Part shown: one piece after another, positions 11,607-22,485 of the stretch
Numbering within the stretch: position 1 is the stretch's first letter
Layout of the letters: each line of letters begins with the position of its first letter
Assembly (NCBI GenBank): GCA_022495995.1
Contig: JAFEMH010002569.1
Span: 248,001-312,000, forward strand
Direction of reading: 5' to 3'
Length of the DNA stretch: 64,000 bases
Source of the DNA: Adenophora triphylla var. japonica
Taxonomy: Eukaryota; Streptophyta; Magnoliopsida; Asterales; Campanulaceae
The notes under the pieces: model-generated
Told to the model about the DNA's origin: nothing
Seen by the model: the letters and a program-made list of their open reading frames with translations, nothing else
Database searches by the model: none
Program-made: the position numbers and the translations under genes

Positions 11607-12292
11607 TGAAAGTTTCGTGTAGCTAGGAAGCTTAAACAACTCAACAGTTCACGAATTTGAGTACAGATGTGACACACAACTGTCCACACATCCACAAATA
11701 AAGCAGCGGAATAAAATAATAAAACACAAGAATTATATACGTTCACTGGTTTTGATCCCAACAAACTAGGCTTACGCCCAAAAACTTTTCACTATTAAAA
11801 ACTGTGTTGTTAACAAAAACACGAATTAACGAAAACTAAAATACGAAAATACTAAACAAGTTCTAATCACCTTCTATGACAAGAACAAACTCCCTTTCCC
11901 AAGTAGATCCTATTCTAGTCAGAAGTAAAACAAAGAACTTGATTAAAACCTAGATGTGAGTTCGGATGTATTTCACAATCTTCACTCACAACCCAAATTG
12001 ATAATATGAGAATGTGAAGAACAAATTGTGTATTGTCTCTCAAATTCACTCCAAAGCCGTGTCTTCTCTTTGTGCTGATCACTTGTATTTATATGCACAT
12101 TGAGAAGATCTTCACGAATCCAACACCTTCCATATGTGAGTTTTCCTATTCCTACAATAAAACATAAAGCACATTCACAAGGAAAGAGATTTTGTTAGTA
12201 GGTTAGTCCTAATATAATATATGTACATAAATAAAAGATATTTACAATATTTAACAATGTCCTTTTCATAATAGGACAATATAAATCTTTCA
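11607..12292 (-). repeat. 5' LTR of Copia-2
   Basis: The inner boundary is set by the primer-binding site. The outer boundary is chosen where TGAAAG/CTTTCA form perfect 6-bp terminal inverted repeats, giving 686 bp. No second copy is in the window to confirm the outer end. Confidence 0.6.
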
Positions 12293-12865
12293 TGAAAGTC
12301 CCAAAATCAACTTACCAAATGTATGACATTGATTCGAAAATAGGAAACTGGTTGTTTCCTAAAAACACACCTTTTGAAACGGAGATCGGATGCATCTTGA
12401 ACTCGACTCAGTAAGTCATGCATGGAAAAAACAACTTATTTTCTGTTCACCGGTAAATGAAAAACAATGACTTTAAAATTAATTTATTTTTATGAAACCC
12501 CGAAAAATGAGGAAAACGTTTGTAAGTAGTTTTTTTAAACAAAAAGAGGCTTAATGTAATTATGTAATAATGGAATTTTATAGCTGAAATGTACTTTTAT
12601 TGCCAAACATTACTTTCATACTATTTCCAAGCTATCTACTAGCAACCCCAAATACTCCTGAATAATATTATAATCTGATACTACGGGATGTTTCCCTTTC
12701 AATTATCCTTCTCAGATTCAAGAAAGCATAATTCCTCCTTCAATAATTCTTCTGCAAAGAATCAAATTAAGAAGCATTAGGCCAAACTCTATATATGTTT
12801 GTGAATGTAATAATAGTAATAACAAATATCCAAATTATCCATACTAGAATGACTTGGTCTTACCT
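12293..12865. other. Spacer between Copia-2 and the receptor gene
   Basis: AT-rich; no ORF or known element recognised. It includes the 3' untranslated region of the receptor gene (minus strand). No polyadenylation site could be assigned confidently. Confidence 0.6.
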
Positions 12866-15673
12866 TCAGAATTTGAGGGCAGCCATTTTCACATAGACCC
12901 AGTCCGTCAAGTTATTTGTGAAGAGGAAAAAGGCATGTCGACCACGGCGATTGAGAAGTAAAGCACCGCATATTCCCCAAAAGCCAGTAATGAAGCCTGA
13001 AGCCATACCAATGTAGAGCCATTTCATATGCTCATCATCATCATTCTCTCCTCCATCATCGTCACTGCCAACAACGGTATGTGGGGATTCATCTCCGGTG
13101 CATTTGGATGAAAGTGGAGGCCCACAAAGTCCAACATTACCAATAAATTTGGATGCATCTTGACTTTGGAGTTGAGTACCCGTTGGAATTTTTCCCGAAA
13201 ACTTGTTGTATGACAGGTCTAGATGACTTAAGAAACTTAGCTGAGACAAACTAGCAGGTAACTCACCAGAAAATTTGTTTCTGGATAGATCGAGAGATAT
13301 AATTGACTTCAACTGACCAATCTCTTGAGGAACTTTGCCTCGTATCACATTTCTCGATAAGTTGAGTGCTACTAATTCAAATAACTCAGTTATTTCATCG
13401 GGAATTTCTCCACTCAAGTTATTGCTCGAAAGATCAATGAGCTTTAACTGCCCAAGAATATTTCCAAATTCAAGCTCTCTACCTTGCCATCCTATCACTG
13501 AATAGTCAATATAAAATCCTTCTCTCGGATATACCGTAGAAAGGTATTGATGATAATTTTGTTCAATTCCTTTATGAACCATGGCACTGAGGTTGTTTAA
13601 ACAAGGAGGAATGGTTCCGTGTAAGTTGTTTTGAGAAAGGTCCAAGACTTGAAGTTCATTTAACTGACATAAATTTAAAGGGATGGTCCCATTAAATTTA
13701 TTTGAGCGTAGACTGAGAATTCGGAGTTGCGATATATTGCCCCCAATCCAAGCAGGTACATTTCCGGTTAATTTGTTCACTCCAACATCCAAGAAGCTCA
13801 ATCGTACACAATTTGACAAGGACAGAGGAAGCTCCCCTCCGAAACTATTGTTGTACAAGTATAATGATTCCAAGCGAAATAAGGATCCAATAGAAAAAGG
13901 GATTTCCCCAGAAAGTCTGTTGTGCGCTAAGTTAACAACAGTTAGTAATTCTAGTTTCCCCAAACAAATGGGAAGTCCCCCGGTTAGTAAATTGTGTGAG
14001 ATGTCAAGGAAGGAGAATGCCTTATAATTTAATTGGCACAAGAAATCGAGAGTCCCTGAAAACTTATTCCTTGAAAGATTTATCGATACCGAAGTAGAAG
14101 GAAACAATGGTATCGAACCCTCAAAATTGTTTGAACTCAGGTCAAAACCTTGAATAGAATACACTTGAAACTTCTTTGATGATAAATCGGGTAATGTGCC
14201 ACTGAAATTGTTTGAAGATAAATTCAAATATTGACATTGTGAGAAAAGTACCCAGAACCAAGGTGGGATGTTATCTGAAATCCCAGCGTTGGAAATATCA
14301 AGATGGTAAACATTTTTCTGAGTTCTAATCCAATTCGGGAAAAGTGGGCCAAGATTGCAAGACATCAGCCTGATAGAAATTAGCCGAAAATGGGGAGACC
14401 ATTGAGGGCTTACTTTTATATGTAAAGCATTGCCGGACAAGTGGAGATCGGTTAAGAGTGAGAGATTTGAAAAGTGAGCTTCAGAGAGAGTACCAGTGAG
14501 AGAGTTGTTAGAGAGATCCAACCACTCAAGCTGTGAGAGTGTCCCCATATTTTTAGTTATAGTTCCGTTCAGCTGATTGCCGGACAGTGATAACTGTTTC
14601 AGGGAAGAAAACCTTACGATACCATCAGGCAATGGCCCATAAAGTTTGTTACTGTCAATTAACAATAACTCTAATGCAGGCATAGAAGTGCACCTGGACC
14701 CGGACAAGATATCTAGAAAGTCAGAAAGGTTTCCACTTAAGATGTTGGAATGCAGACCGAGCTGTAGCAAATTGCACAGATTTCCAAAAGAGTTGGGTAA
14801 CATGCCTTTTAGAAGATTAAAAGAGAGATCAAGATATTGAAGAGAGTGCATATAATCCCCAAAATCTTCTAAATCTGTCAGCATGTTATCTGAAAGAAAT
14901 AGAAGCTCGAGGCCGTTGCTCAAGTTGAACAACATGGATGATGATGTAAAACCATTAGAGGAGAGGTAAAGCATTTTGATTGAAGTAGAAGAAGAGTTTA
15001 TCGAAGAAGAAGGATACGTGACTTTTGAGAGCTGACAATGGCTTAAATCCAAGGTAGTAAGAAATGGGAGGGTCTTAATTATGTCTACCCAGTTAGTTGC
15101 TCTACTGAGGTCAACACCGTCCATGTAGAGGGATTCCAAGGAAGATAACCGAGACAACCAATCAATGTTCTCAACAGAGTGGTTAAAGCTAGGATTGGAG
15201 GAGAGTGCAAGATAATTCAAGTTAGAGAGGTTTCCAAGTTGCGATGGAACTATTCCAGATAATGAACAGTTCGAGAGGTCAAGATGCTTTAATTTGGTGA
15301 AGGAACCAAAAAACTGGGGGATTGGTCTGTTTTCAAAATCTATAAAACTAAGGTCCAGATAGGTCAATTCCCGCAATTCAAGCAATGAAGGACTAATTTT
15401 ACCTGCTAGACCATATGGATCCGGAAGACTAAGTTCGATTACATGACCAGTTTGGTTGCTGCACTTGATTCCACTCCATTTGCAGCAATCTTTGGTACTG
15501 CTCCAGTCACCGAGATTATAATATGTATCTGTAAGGGCAGCTCTGAAAGAAATAAGTGCTTGTCTCTCCTTCTTCATGCAACGAATGATTTTATTAGAAT
15601 CATTTTTATAACTAAGGGAGGAGGCACTAACACAACTCACTGATAACAAAACTAGAACAGCAACACCTAGCAT
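12866..15673 (-). CDS. Leucine-rich-repeat receptor-like protein (EIX/Cf type), 935 aa
   Basis: This is a single-exon gene for a cell-surface immune-receptor-like protein without a kinase domain. A signal peptide occupies about residues 1-18 (MLGVAVLVLLSVSCVSASS). The N-terminal LRR cap follows, with C32 and CCKWSGIKC (C63, C64, C71). Many extracellular plant LRRs (L-x-L-S-x-N-x-L-x-G-x-I-P) run from about residue 75 to 840, interrupted near 690-735 by an island region (YPREGFYIDYSVIGWQGREL). The cap GLCGPPLSSKC is near 851, then an acidic juxtamembrane stretch, a transmembrane helix at about 886-906 with two GxxxG steps (GMASGFITG), and a short tail with a YVKM sorting-type motif (927-930). 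Members of this family signal with SOBIR1-type kinases; the ligand here cannot be told. The start codon is supported by the signal peptide and by the promoter 78 bases upstream. The ORF is intact. The upstream region is tandemly amplified. Confidence 0.95.
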   Translation of the reverse strand: MLGVAVLVLLSVSCVSASSLSYKNDSNKIIRCMKKERQALISFRAALTDTYYNLGDWSSTKDCCKWSGIKCSNQTGHVIELSLPDPYGLAGKISPSLLELRELTYLDLSFIDFENRPIPQFFGSFTKLKHLDLSNCSLSGIVPSQLGNLSNLNYLALSSNPSFNHSVENIDWLSRLSSLESLYMDGVDLSRATNWVDIIKTLPFLTTLDLSHCQLSKVTYPSSSINSSSTSIKMLYLSSNGFTSSSMLFNLSNGLELLFLSDNMLTDLEDFGDYMHSLQYLDLSFNLLKGMLPNSFGNLCNLLQLGLHSNILSGNLSDFLDILSGSRCTSMPALELLLIDSNKLYGPLPDGIVRFSSLKQLSLSGNQLNGTITKNMGTLSQLEWLDLSNNSLTGTLSEAHFSNLSLLTDLHLSGNALHIKVSPQWSPHFRLISIRLMSCNLGPLFPNWIRTQKNVYHLDISNAGISDNIPPWFWVLFSQCQYLNLSSNNFSGTLPDLSSKKFQVYSIQGFDLSSNNFEGSIPLFPSTSVSINLSRNKFSGTLDFLCQLNYKAFSFLDISHNLLTGGLPICLGKLELLTVVNLAHNRLSGEIPFSIGSLFRLESLYLYNNSFGGELPLSLSNCVRLSFLDVGVNKLTGNVPAWIGGNISQLRILSLRSNKFNGTIPLNLCQLNELQVLDLSQNNLHGTIPPCLNNLSAMVHKGIEQNYHQYLSTVYPREGFYIDYSVIGWQGRELEFGNILGQLKLIDLSSNNLSGEIPDEITELFELVALNLSRNVIRGKVPQEIGQLKSIISLDLSRNKFSGELPASLSQLSFLSHLDLSYNKFSGKIPTGTQLQSQDASKFIGNVGLCGPPLSSKCTGDESPHTVVGSDDDGGENDDDEHMKWLYIGMASGFITGFWGICGALLLNRRGRHAFFLFTNNLTDWVYVKMAALKF

Positions 15674-15780
15674 GATTTTTTTTTAAAAAAGAAAGAAATA
15701 CAAAGGACTTATAATTGGTTGATAGTTAATTAATCCTGCATCTCATTGCATATATATATAAGTATGTAGAACAGAAGTAT
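15674..15780 (-). promoter_or_regulatory. Receptor gene core promoter and 5' UTR (unit 1 of the array)
   Basis: A TATA stretch at 15751-15760 (TATATATATA before the bases AG on the plus strand) lies 78 bases upstream of the ATG. A purine/pyrimidine tract (T-run at 15675-15684) directly abuts the start codon. The same stretch recurs in every full unit of the array. Confidence 0.7.
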
Positions 15781-16107
15781 CCCTTTCTTCGGTCCCAATG
15801 GACATTATATTCTTGACGCGTAACTAAATCAAACACAAACCCAAAAAAGGCGTAAGCCAGATTTCTATTACAAAGTCACACATAGTATTGAATGAAGTTG
15901 AAAATATGGCCCTTAATTATGTGGTTCACAACATTTTATATGACTCTATTACAAGGTCACACATAGTACTGAATGGAGTTGAAAATATGGCCCTTACTTT
16001 ACTTATGTGGTTCACAACATTTTATATGACTTTACCGAATACTACATTTTGGTGTCATACATTTGATAACGTATACAATGGGTAAAATTAACAAGTTTTA
16101 TTCAAAA

Positions 16108-16227
16108 TACTATTTCCTCTATCCTAAAATTAATGTCAAAAAAAAAATTAAAAAAATCAAATTTGCTGCTTAGCAAGGGTAATTTTGATTTTTTTTTTAT
16201 ATTTATTTTGGGACAGAGGGAGCACTA
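16108..16227. mobile_element. Stowaway-like MITE remnant, present in every array unit
   Basis: The right end GGGACAGAGGGAG matches the common Stowaway end CTCCCTCYGTCCC in reverse. The left end (TACTATTTCCTCTATCC) is a degenerate partner, and TA lies at each edge. Length is about 120 bp. Equivalent copies lie at the same place in units 2-8 (for example ending near 18483, 19993, 21554), so it was in the ancestral promoter before amplification. Confidence 0.65.
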
Positions 16228-16872
16228 TATTACAAACTAGGCTACTACCCGTGCGATGCACGGTTTTTTAAATTTTGTCATTTGAAATTTAAAATATTTA
16301 TTTTAAAGGACATTTAAGTGATTTTAATAAAATAAATACTTAAATTCTTTTATGATCTTATGACACTGAGTTTAAATATGAATTAGAACTTGTTGTTTAA
16401 AAGTAAGATATATTAATTTCTCAAAAAAGAGCAATTATCATGTATTTTTTAACAATAAAGACACGTTCATATAGAATGAATGAGTATTAAAAAGTCATAT
16501 CTAAGAAAAAATATAAAAAAGTCTTACCGCAAATATAATAACAAAAAAAAATGAAATTTTGTTTGTTTCGTAATAAAAGAAAAATATTGGATAAGTTATT
16601 TTAATATAAAAATATGATGCCAATAGAAAAATTGTTAAATATGGAGTTTTGAATGTTTGGTGTGGCAAATATGTAGTTTAAACCGGAATATAAGAATGAT
16701 CATTTTCAAATTGAAAAAATAAAATATTATTCATGAATACTAAAAATGAGAAATTTTATTTTTAAATGTTAAATATTTAATGAACACCACATTAACCTCT
16801 AAAATTGATTTTTTTAGAATTGAATATTATTAGGTGTATGTAAATTGGTTAAGTTGAATAATTAAAAGAAAA

Positions 16873-17535
16873 CGTAAAATTTGGGGAGAAACGCGTTTCT
16901 CCATAATTTATGGAGAAACGGGGCCCGACTTGTCACGCGACAATGCAGGCCAGAATACGTTTCTCCATAAGTATGACACGACTCTTTTTTCTGGATATCC
17001 GTCCCAAAGCTTCTGGATATCCAGAACCTTATGAAAGTGATATCCAGAATCAGAGGCCTTGGTCTTTGCCCCAAATCTTTTTTTTCTGGATATCTGTTCC
17101 AAAGCTTCTGGATATCCATCCCAAAGCTTCTGGATATCCAGAACCTTATGAGAGTGATATCCAGAATCAGAAATTTGGTCTTGGCCTTGGCCTTTGCCCC
17201 AAATTTTTTTTTCTGGATATCCGTTCCAAAGCTTCTGGATATCCATCCCAAAGCTTCTGGATATCCAGAACCTTATGAAAGTGATATCCAGAATCGGAAA
17301 TTTGGCCTTGGCCTTGGCCTTGGCCTTTGCCCCAAATCTCTTTTTCTGGATATCCGTTCCAAAGCTTCTGGATATCCATTCCAAAGCTTCTGGATATCCA
17401 GAATCAGAAATTTGGCCTTGACCTTGGCCTTTGCCCCAATTTTTTTTTTCTGGATATCCATCCCAAAGCTTCTGGATATCCAGAACACGTTTCTCCATAA
17501 CTTATGGAGAAACACGTTTCTCCAGAGACCGACTC
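16873..17535. mobile_element. Hairpin MITE, Mutator-like family, copy 1 (663 bp)
   Basis: It is flanked by the 9-bp direct repeat AAAAGAAAA (16864-16872 and 17536-17544); the other units have this 9-mer once, with no insertion. Ends are GGGGAGAAACGCGTTTCTCC on the left and TTTCTCCAGAGACCGACTC on the right. The inside is built of sub-repeats of TTCTGGATATCC, AAAGCTTC and TTTGGCCTTGGCCTTTGCCC in inverted and direct order, so the transcript would fold extensively. ORFs reading SGYPE or ISRSFG on both strands are by-products of these repeats. The 9-bp duplication suggests a Mutator-type transposase mobilised it; no transposase is encoded. Confidence 0.85.
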
Positions 17536-17826
17536 AAAAGAAAATAACTGAAATTAATTAATTATTCAATATGCAATTATATTTATTTGAGCATGTAAAT
17601 TAGTTATATTGAATAACTTAAGTAAAGTGAGAGGGAGTATTGGTATGAGAAACAATAATTAATATGGATGTATAAATATTTTAAACTAATTAATTAAAGC
17701 TGAGTAATTAATTGAATTAATGAGTGATGATGTCAACATGTGTTTTGGAGGGAAATTTTTTCACCAGAAGCAGTCAAGTGTCCAATGATGACATCATTGG
17801 TTATTGTTTTAGTAGAATAGTATAGA

Positions 17827-17922
17827 CTAGAACAGCAACACCTAACATGATTTTTTTTTTAATAAAGAAAGAAATACAAAGGACTTATAATTGGTTGATA
17901 GTTAATTAATCCTGCATCTGAT

Positions 17923-18016
<94 letters not shown>

Positions 18017-19412
18017 TATGTAGAACAGAAGTAACCCTTTCTTCGGTCCCATTGGACATTATATTCTTGACCCATAAGTAAATAAAACATAAAACCCAAA
18101 AAAGGCGTTAGCCAGATTTCTATTACAAAGTCACACATAGTATTGAATGAAGTTGAAACTATGACCCTTAATTATGTGGTTCACAACATTTTATATGACT
18201 CTATTACAAGGTCACACTCACACATAGTACTGAATGAAGTTGAAAATATGGCCCTTACTTTACTTACGTGGTTCACAACATTTTATATGACTTTGACCGA
18301 ATACTACATTTTGGTGTCATACATTTGATAACGTATACAATGGGTAAAATTATCCAATTTTTATTCAAAATACTATTTCCTCTATCCTAAACTTAATGTC
18401 AAAAATAAAAAAAATATCAAATTTGCTGCTTAGCAAGGGTAATTTTGATTTTTTTTTATATTTATTTTGGGACAGAGGGATCACTATATTACAAACTAGG
18501 CTACTACCCGTGCGATGCACGGTTTTTTAAATTTTGTCATTTGAAATTTAAAATATTTATTTTAATGGACATTTAAGTGATTTTAATAAAATAAATAATT
18601 AAATTTTTTATGATCTTATTATAATGAGTTTAAATATGAATTAGAACTTGTTGTTTGAAAGTAAGATATATTAATTTCTCAAAAAGTGAGCAATTATCAT
18701 GTTTTTTTAACAATAAAGACACGTTCATATAGAATGAATGAGTATTAAAAAGTCATATCTAAGAAAAATATAAAAAAGTCTTACCGTAAATATAACAACA
18801 AAAAATGAAATTTTGTTTGTTTCGCAATAGAAGAAAAATATTGGATAAGTTATTTTAACATAAAAATATGATGCCAATAGAAAAATGGTTAAATAGGGAG
18901 TTTTGAATGTTTGGTGTGGCAAATATGTAGTTTAAACCGGAATATAAGAAGTAGCATTTTCAAATTGAAAAAATAAAATATTATTCATGAATATTAAAAA
19001 TGAGAAATTTTATTTTTAATTGTTAAATTTTTAATGAACACCACATTAACCTCTAAAATTGATTTTTTTAGAATTGAATATTATTAGGTGTATGTAAATT
19101 GGTTAAGTTGAATAATTAAAAGAAAATAACTGAGATTAATTAATTATTAAATGTACAATTATATTTATTTGAGTATGTAAATTAGTTAAATTGAATAACA
19201 TTAGTAAAGTGAGAGGGAGTATTGGTATGAGAAACAATAATTAATATGGATGTATAAATATTTTAAACTAATTAATTAAAGCTGAGTAATTAATTGAATT
19301 AATGAGTGATGATGTAAACATGTGTTTTGGAGAGAAATTTTTTCATCAGAAGTAGCCAAGTGTCCAATGATGACTGACATCAGCAGTTATTGTTTTAGTA
19401 GAATAGTATAGA
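17827..19412 (-). repeat. Array unit 2
   Basis: 1586 bp. Receptor-like ATG at 17846-17848 (minus), then six more receptor codons, then array junction sequence and a stop (peptide MLGVAVLVYTILLKQ). The TATA region has grown into a long (TA)n tract. Confidence 0.9.
17926..18014. repeat. (TA)n tract at TATA position of unit 2
   Basis: 89 bp of AT alternation exactly where unit 1 has a 10-base TATA stretch. Confidence 0.95.
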
Positions 19413-20924
19413 CTAGAACAACAACACCGAACATGATTTTTTTTTTAATAAGAAAGAAATACAAAGGACTTATAATTGGTTGATAGTTAATTAATCTTGC
19501 ATCTCATTGCATATATATATAAGTATGTAGAACAGAAGTATCCCTTTCTTCGGTCCCATTGGACATTATATTCTTGACCCGTAAGTAAATCAAACACAAA
19601 ACCCAAAAAAGGCGTTAGACAGATTTCTATTACAAAGTCACACATAGTATTGAATGAAGTTGAAAAGATGGCCCTTAATTAAGTGGTTCACAACATTTTA
19701 TATGACTCTATTACATGGTCACACTCACACATAGTACTGAATGAAGTTGAAAATATGGCCCTTACTTTACTTACGTGGTTCACAAAATTTTATATGACTT
19801 TGACCATATAGTACATTTTGGTGTCATACATTTGATAACGTATACAATGGGTAAAATTATCCAAGTTTTATTCAAAATACTATTTCCTCTATCCTAAACT
19901 TAATGTAAAAAAAAAAAAAAAATTATCAAATTTGCTGCTTAGCAAGGGGAATTTTGATTTTTTTTTTATATATTTATTTTTGGACAGAGGGATCACTATA
20001 TTACAAACTAGGCTACTACCCGTGCGATGCACGGTTTTTTAAATTTTGTCATTTGAAATTTAAAATATTTATTTTAATGGACATTTTAGGTGATTTTAAT
20101 AAAATAAATACTTAAATTCTTTTATGACTTATTATACTGAGTTTAAATATGAATTAGAACTTGTAATTTGAAAGTAAGATATAATAATTTCTCAAAAATG
20201 AGCAATTATCATGTATTTTTTAACAATAAAGGCGCGTTCATATAAAATGAATGAGTATTAAAAAGTCATATCTATGAAAAAAATATAAAAAAGTCTTACC
20301 GTAAATATAACAACAAAAAATGAAATTTTGTTTGTTTCGTAATAAAAGAAAAATATTGGATAAGTTATTTTAACATAAAAATATGATGCCAATAGAAAAA
20401 ATGGTTAAATAGGGAGTTTTGAATGTTTGGTGTGGCAAATATGTAGTTTAAACCGGAATATAAGAAGTTTCATTTTCAAATTGAAAAAATAAAATATTAT
20501 TCATGAATATTAAAAATGTGAAATTTTATTTTTAAATGTTAAATCTTTAATGAACACCACATTAACCTCTGAAATTGATTTTTTTAGAATTGAATATTAT
20601 TAGGTGTATGTAAATTGGTTAAGTTGAATAATTAAAAGATAATAACTGAAATTAATGAATTATTCAATGTGCAATTATATTTATTTGAGCATGTAAATTA
20701 GTTAAATTGAATAACTTAAGTAAAGTGAGAGGGAGTATTGGTATGAGAAACAATAATTAATATGGATGTTTAAATATTTTAAGCTAATTAATTAAAGCTG
20801 AGTAATTAATTGAATTAATGAGTGATGATGTCAACATGTGTTTTGCAGGAAATTTTTTTCACCAGAAGCAGCCAAGTGTCCAATGATGATATCAGCGGTT
20901 ATTGTTTTAGTAGAATAGTATAGA
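19413..20924 (-). repeat. Array unit 3
   Basis: 1512 bp with a short TATA tract (about 19511-19520). The start-codon region at 19434 encodes MFGVVVLVYTILLKQ, a diverged version of the receptor's first codons. Confidence 0.9.
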
Positions 20925-21018
20925 TTAGAACAGCAACACCTAACATGATTTTTTTTAATAAAGAAAGAAATACAAAGGACTTATAATTGGTTGACAGTTA
21001 ATTAATCCTGCATCTCAT

Positions 21019-21096
<78 letters not shown>

Positions 21097-22485
21097 TATG
21101 TAGAACAGAAGTATCCCTTTCTTCGGTCCCATTAGACATTATATTCTTGACCCGTAAGTAAATCAAACACAAAACCCAAAAAAGGCGTTAGCGAGATTTC
21201 TATTACAAAGTCACACATAGTATTGAATGAAGTTGAAAATATGGCCCTTAATTATGTGGTTCACAACATTTTATATGACTCTATTACTAGGTCACACTCA
21301 CACATAGTACTGAATGAAGTTGAAAATATTGCCCTTACTTTACTTACGTGGTTCACAACATTTTATATGACTTTGACCGAATACTAAATTTTGGTGTCAT
21401 ACACTTGATAACGTATACAATGGGTAAAATTATCCAAGTTTTATTCAAAATACTATTTCCTCTATCCTAAATGTCAAAAAAATAAAAAATCAAATTTGCT
21501 GCTTAGCAAGGGTAATTTTGATTTTTTTTTTTATATTTATTTTGGGACAGAGGGATCACTATATTAAAAACTAGGCTACTACCCGTGCGATATACAGTTT
21601 TTTAAATTTTGTCATTTGAAATTTAAAATATTTATTTTAATGGACATTTAAGTGATTTTAATAAAATAAATACTTAAATTTTTTATGATCTTATTATACT
21701 GAGTTTAAATATGAATTAGAACTTGTTGTTTGAAAGTAAGATATATTAATTTCTCAAAAAATGAGCAATTATCATGTATTTTTTAACAATAAAGACACGT
21801 TCATATTGAATGAATGAGTATTAAAAAGTCTTATCTAAGAAAAAATATAAAAAAGTCTTAATGTAAATATAACAGCAAAAAGTGAAATTTTGTTTGTTTC
21901 GTAATAAAAGAAAAATATTTGATAAGTTATTTTAACATAAAAATATGATGCCAATAGAAAAATGGTTAAATAGGGAGTTTTGAATGTTTGGTGTGGCAAA
22001 TATGTAGTTTAAACCGGAATATAAGAAGTAGCATTTTCAAATTGAAAAAATAAAATATTATTCATGAATATTAAAAATGAGAAATTTTATTTTTAAATGT
22101 TAAATATTTAATGAACACAACATTAACCTCTAAAATTGATTTTTTTAGAATTGAATATTATTAGGTGTATGTAAATTGGTTAAGTTGAATAATTAAAAGA
22201 AAATAACTGAAATTAACTAATTATTCAATGTGCAATTATATTTATTGGAGCATGTAAATTAGTTAAATTGAATAACTTATGTAAAGTGAGAGGGAGTATT
22301 GCTATGAGAAACAATAATTAATATGGATGTATAAATATTTTAAACTAATTAATTAAAGCTGAGTAATTAATTGAATTAATGAGTGATGATGTCAACATGT
22401 GTTTTGAAGGGAAATTTTTTAACCAGAAGCAGCCAATTGTCCAATGATGACATCAGCGGTTATTGTTTTAGTAGAATAATATAGA
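20925..22485 (-). repeat. Array unit 4
   Basis: 1561 bp with an expanded TATA tract. ATG at 20944-20946 (minus). The GCACGG half of the conserved palindrome is mutated here (near 21590). Confidence 0.9.
21022..21094. repeat. (TA)n tract at TATA position of unit 4
   Basis: 73 bp of AT alternation replacing the short TATA stretch. Confidence 0.95.

Larger units (their letters stand above)
8013..12292 (-). mobile_element. Copia-2: SIRE-like copia element, internally deleted and interrupted by Copia-1
   Basis: Minus-strand pieces run from a 5' LTR (11607-12292) through a Met-tRNA primer site, gag with two zinc knuckles, protease, a short hinge, and then directly RNase H. The integrase and most of the reverse transcriptase are absent, so this copy is non-autonomous. 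No 3' LTR is present; it must lie left of the window beyond Copia-1, which inserted at 8012/8013. The protease and knuckle wording (DSGCSMHMTG, CHYCFAPGHIRPLC) resembles the SIRE/Maximus lineage; the lineage call is from memory of the family. Confidence 0.85.
15652..17826 (-). repeat. Array unit 1 (drives the intact receptor gene)
   Basis: 2175 bp; 1503 bp once the MITE and its 9-bp duplication are removed. This is the only unit followed by receptor coding sequence. It has a short TATA tract. Confidence 0.9.

Noticed and set aside
16235..16270. Palindrome CCGTGC-GAT-GCACGG in each array unit as a terminator or protein-binding site
   Set aside because: Similar CCGTGCxxxGCACGG words are common in plant intergenic repeats, and unit 4 has lost it; no evidence for function beyond being part of the repeated unit.
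16862..17561. Several overlapping ORFs on both strands with repeated SGYPE, ISRSFG or WISVPKLLD words
   Set aside because: They are translations of the palindromic sub-repeats of a MITE; open frames on both strands result from the repeat structure.
17859..18138. Ile-Tyr repeat ORFs (also near 24069-24302)
   Set aside because: They are readings of (TA)n microsatellites.
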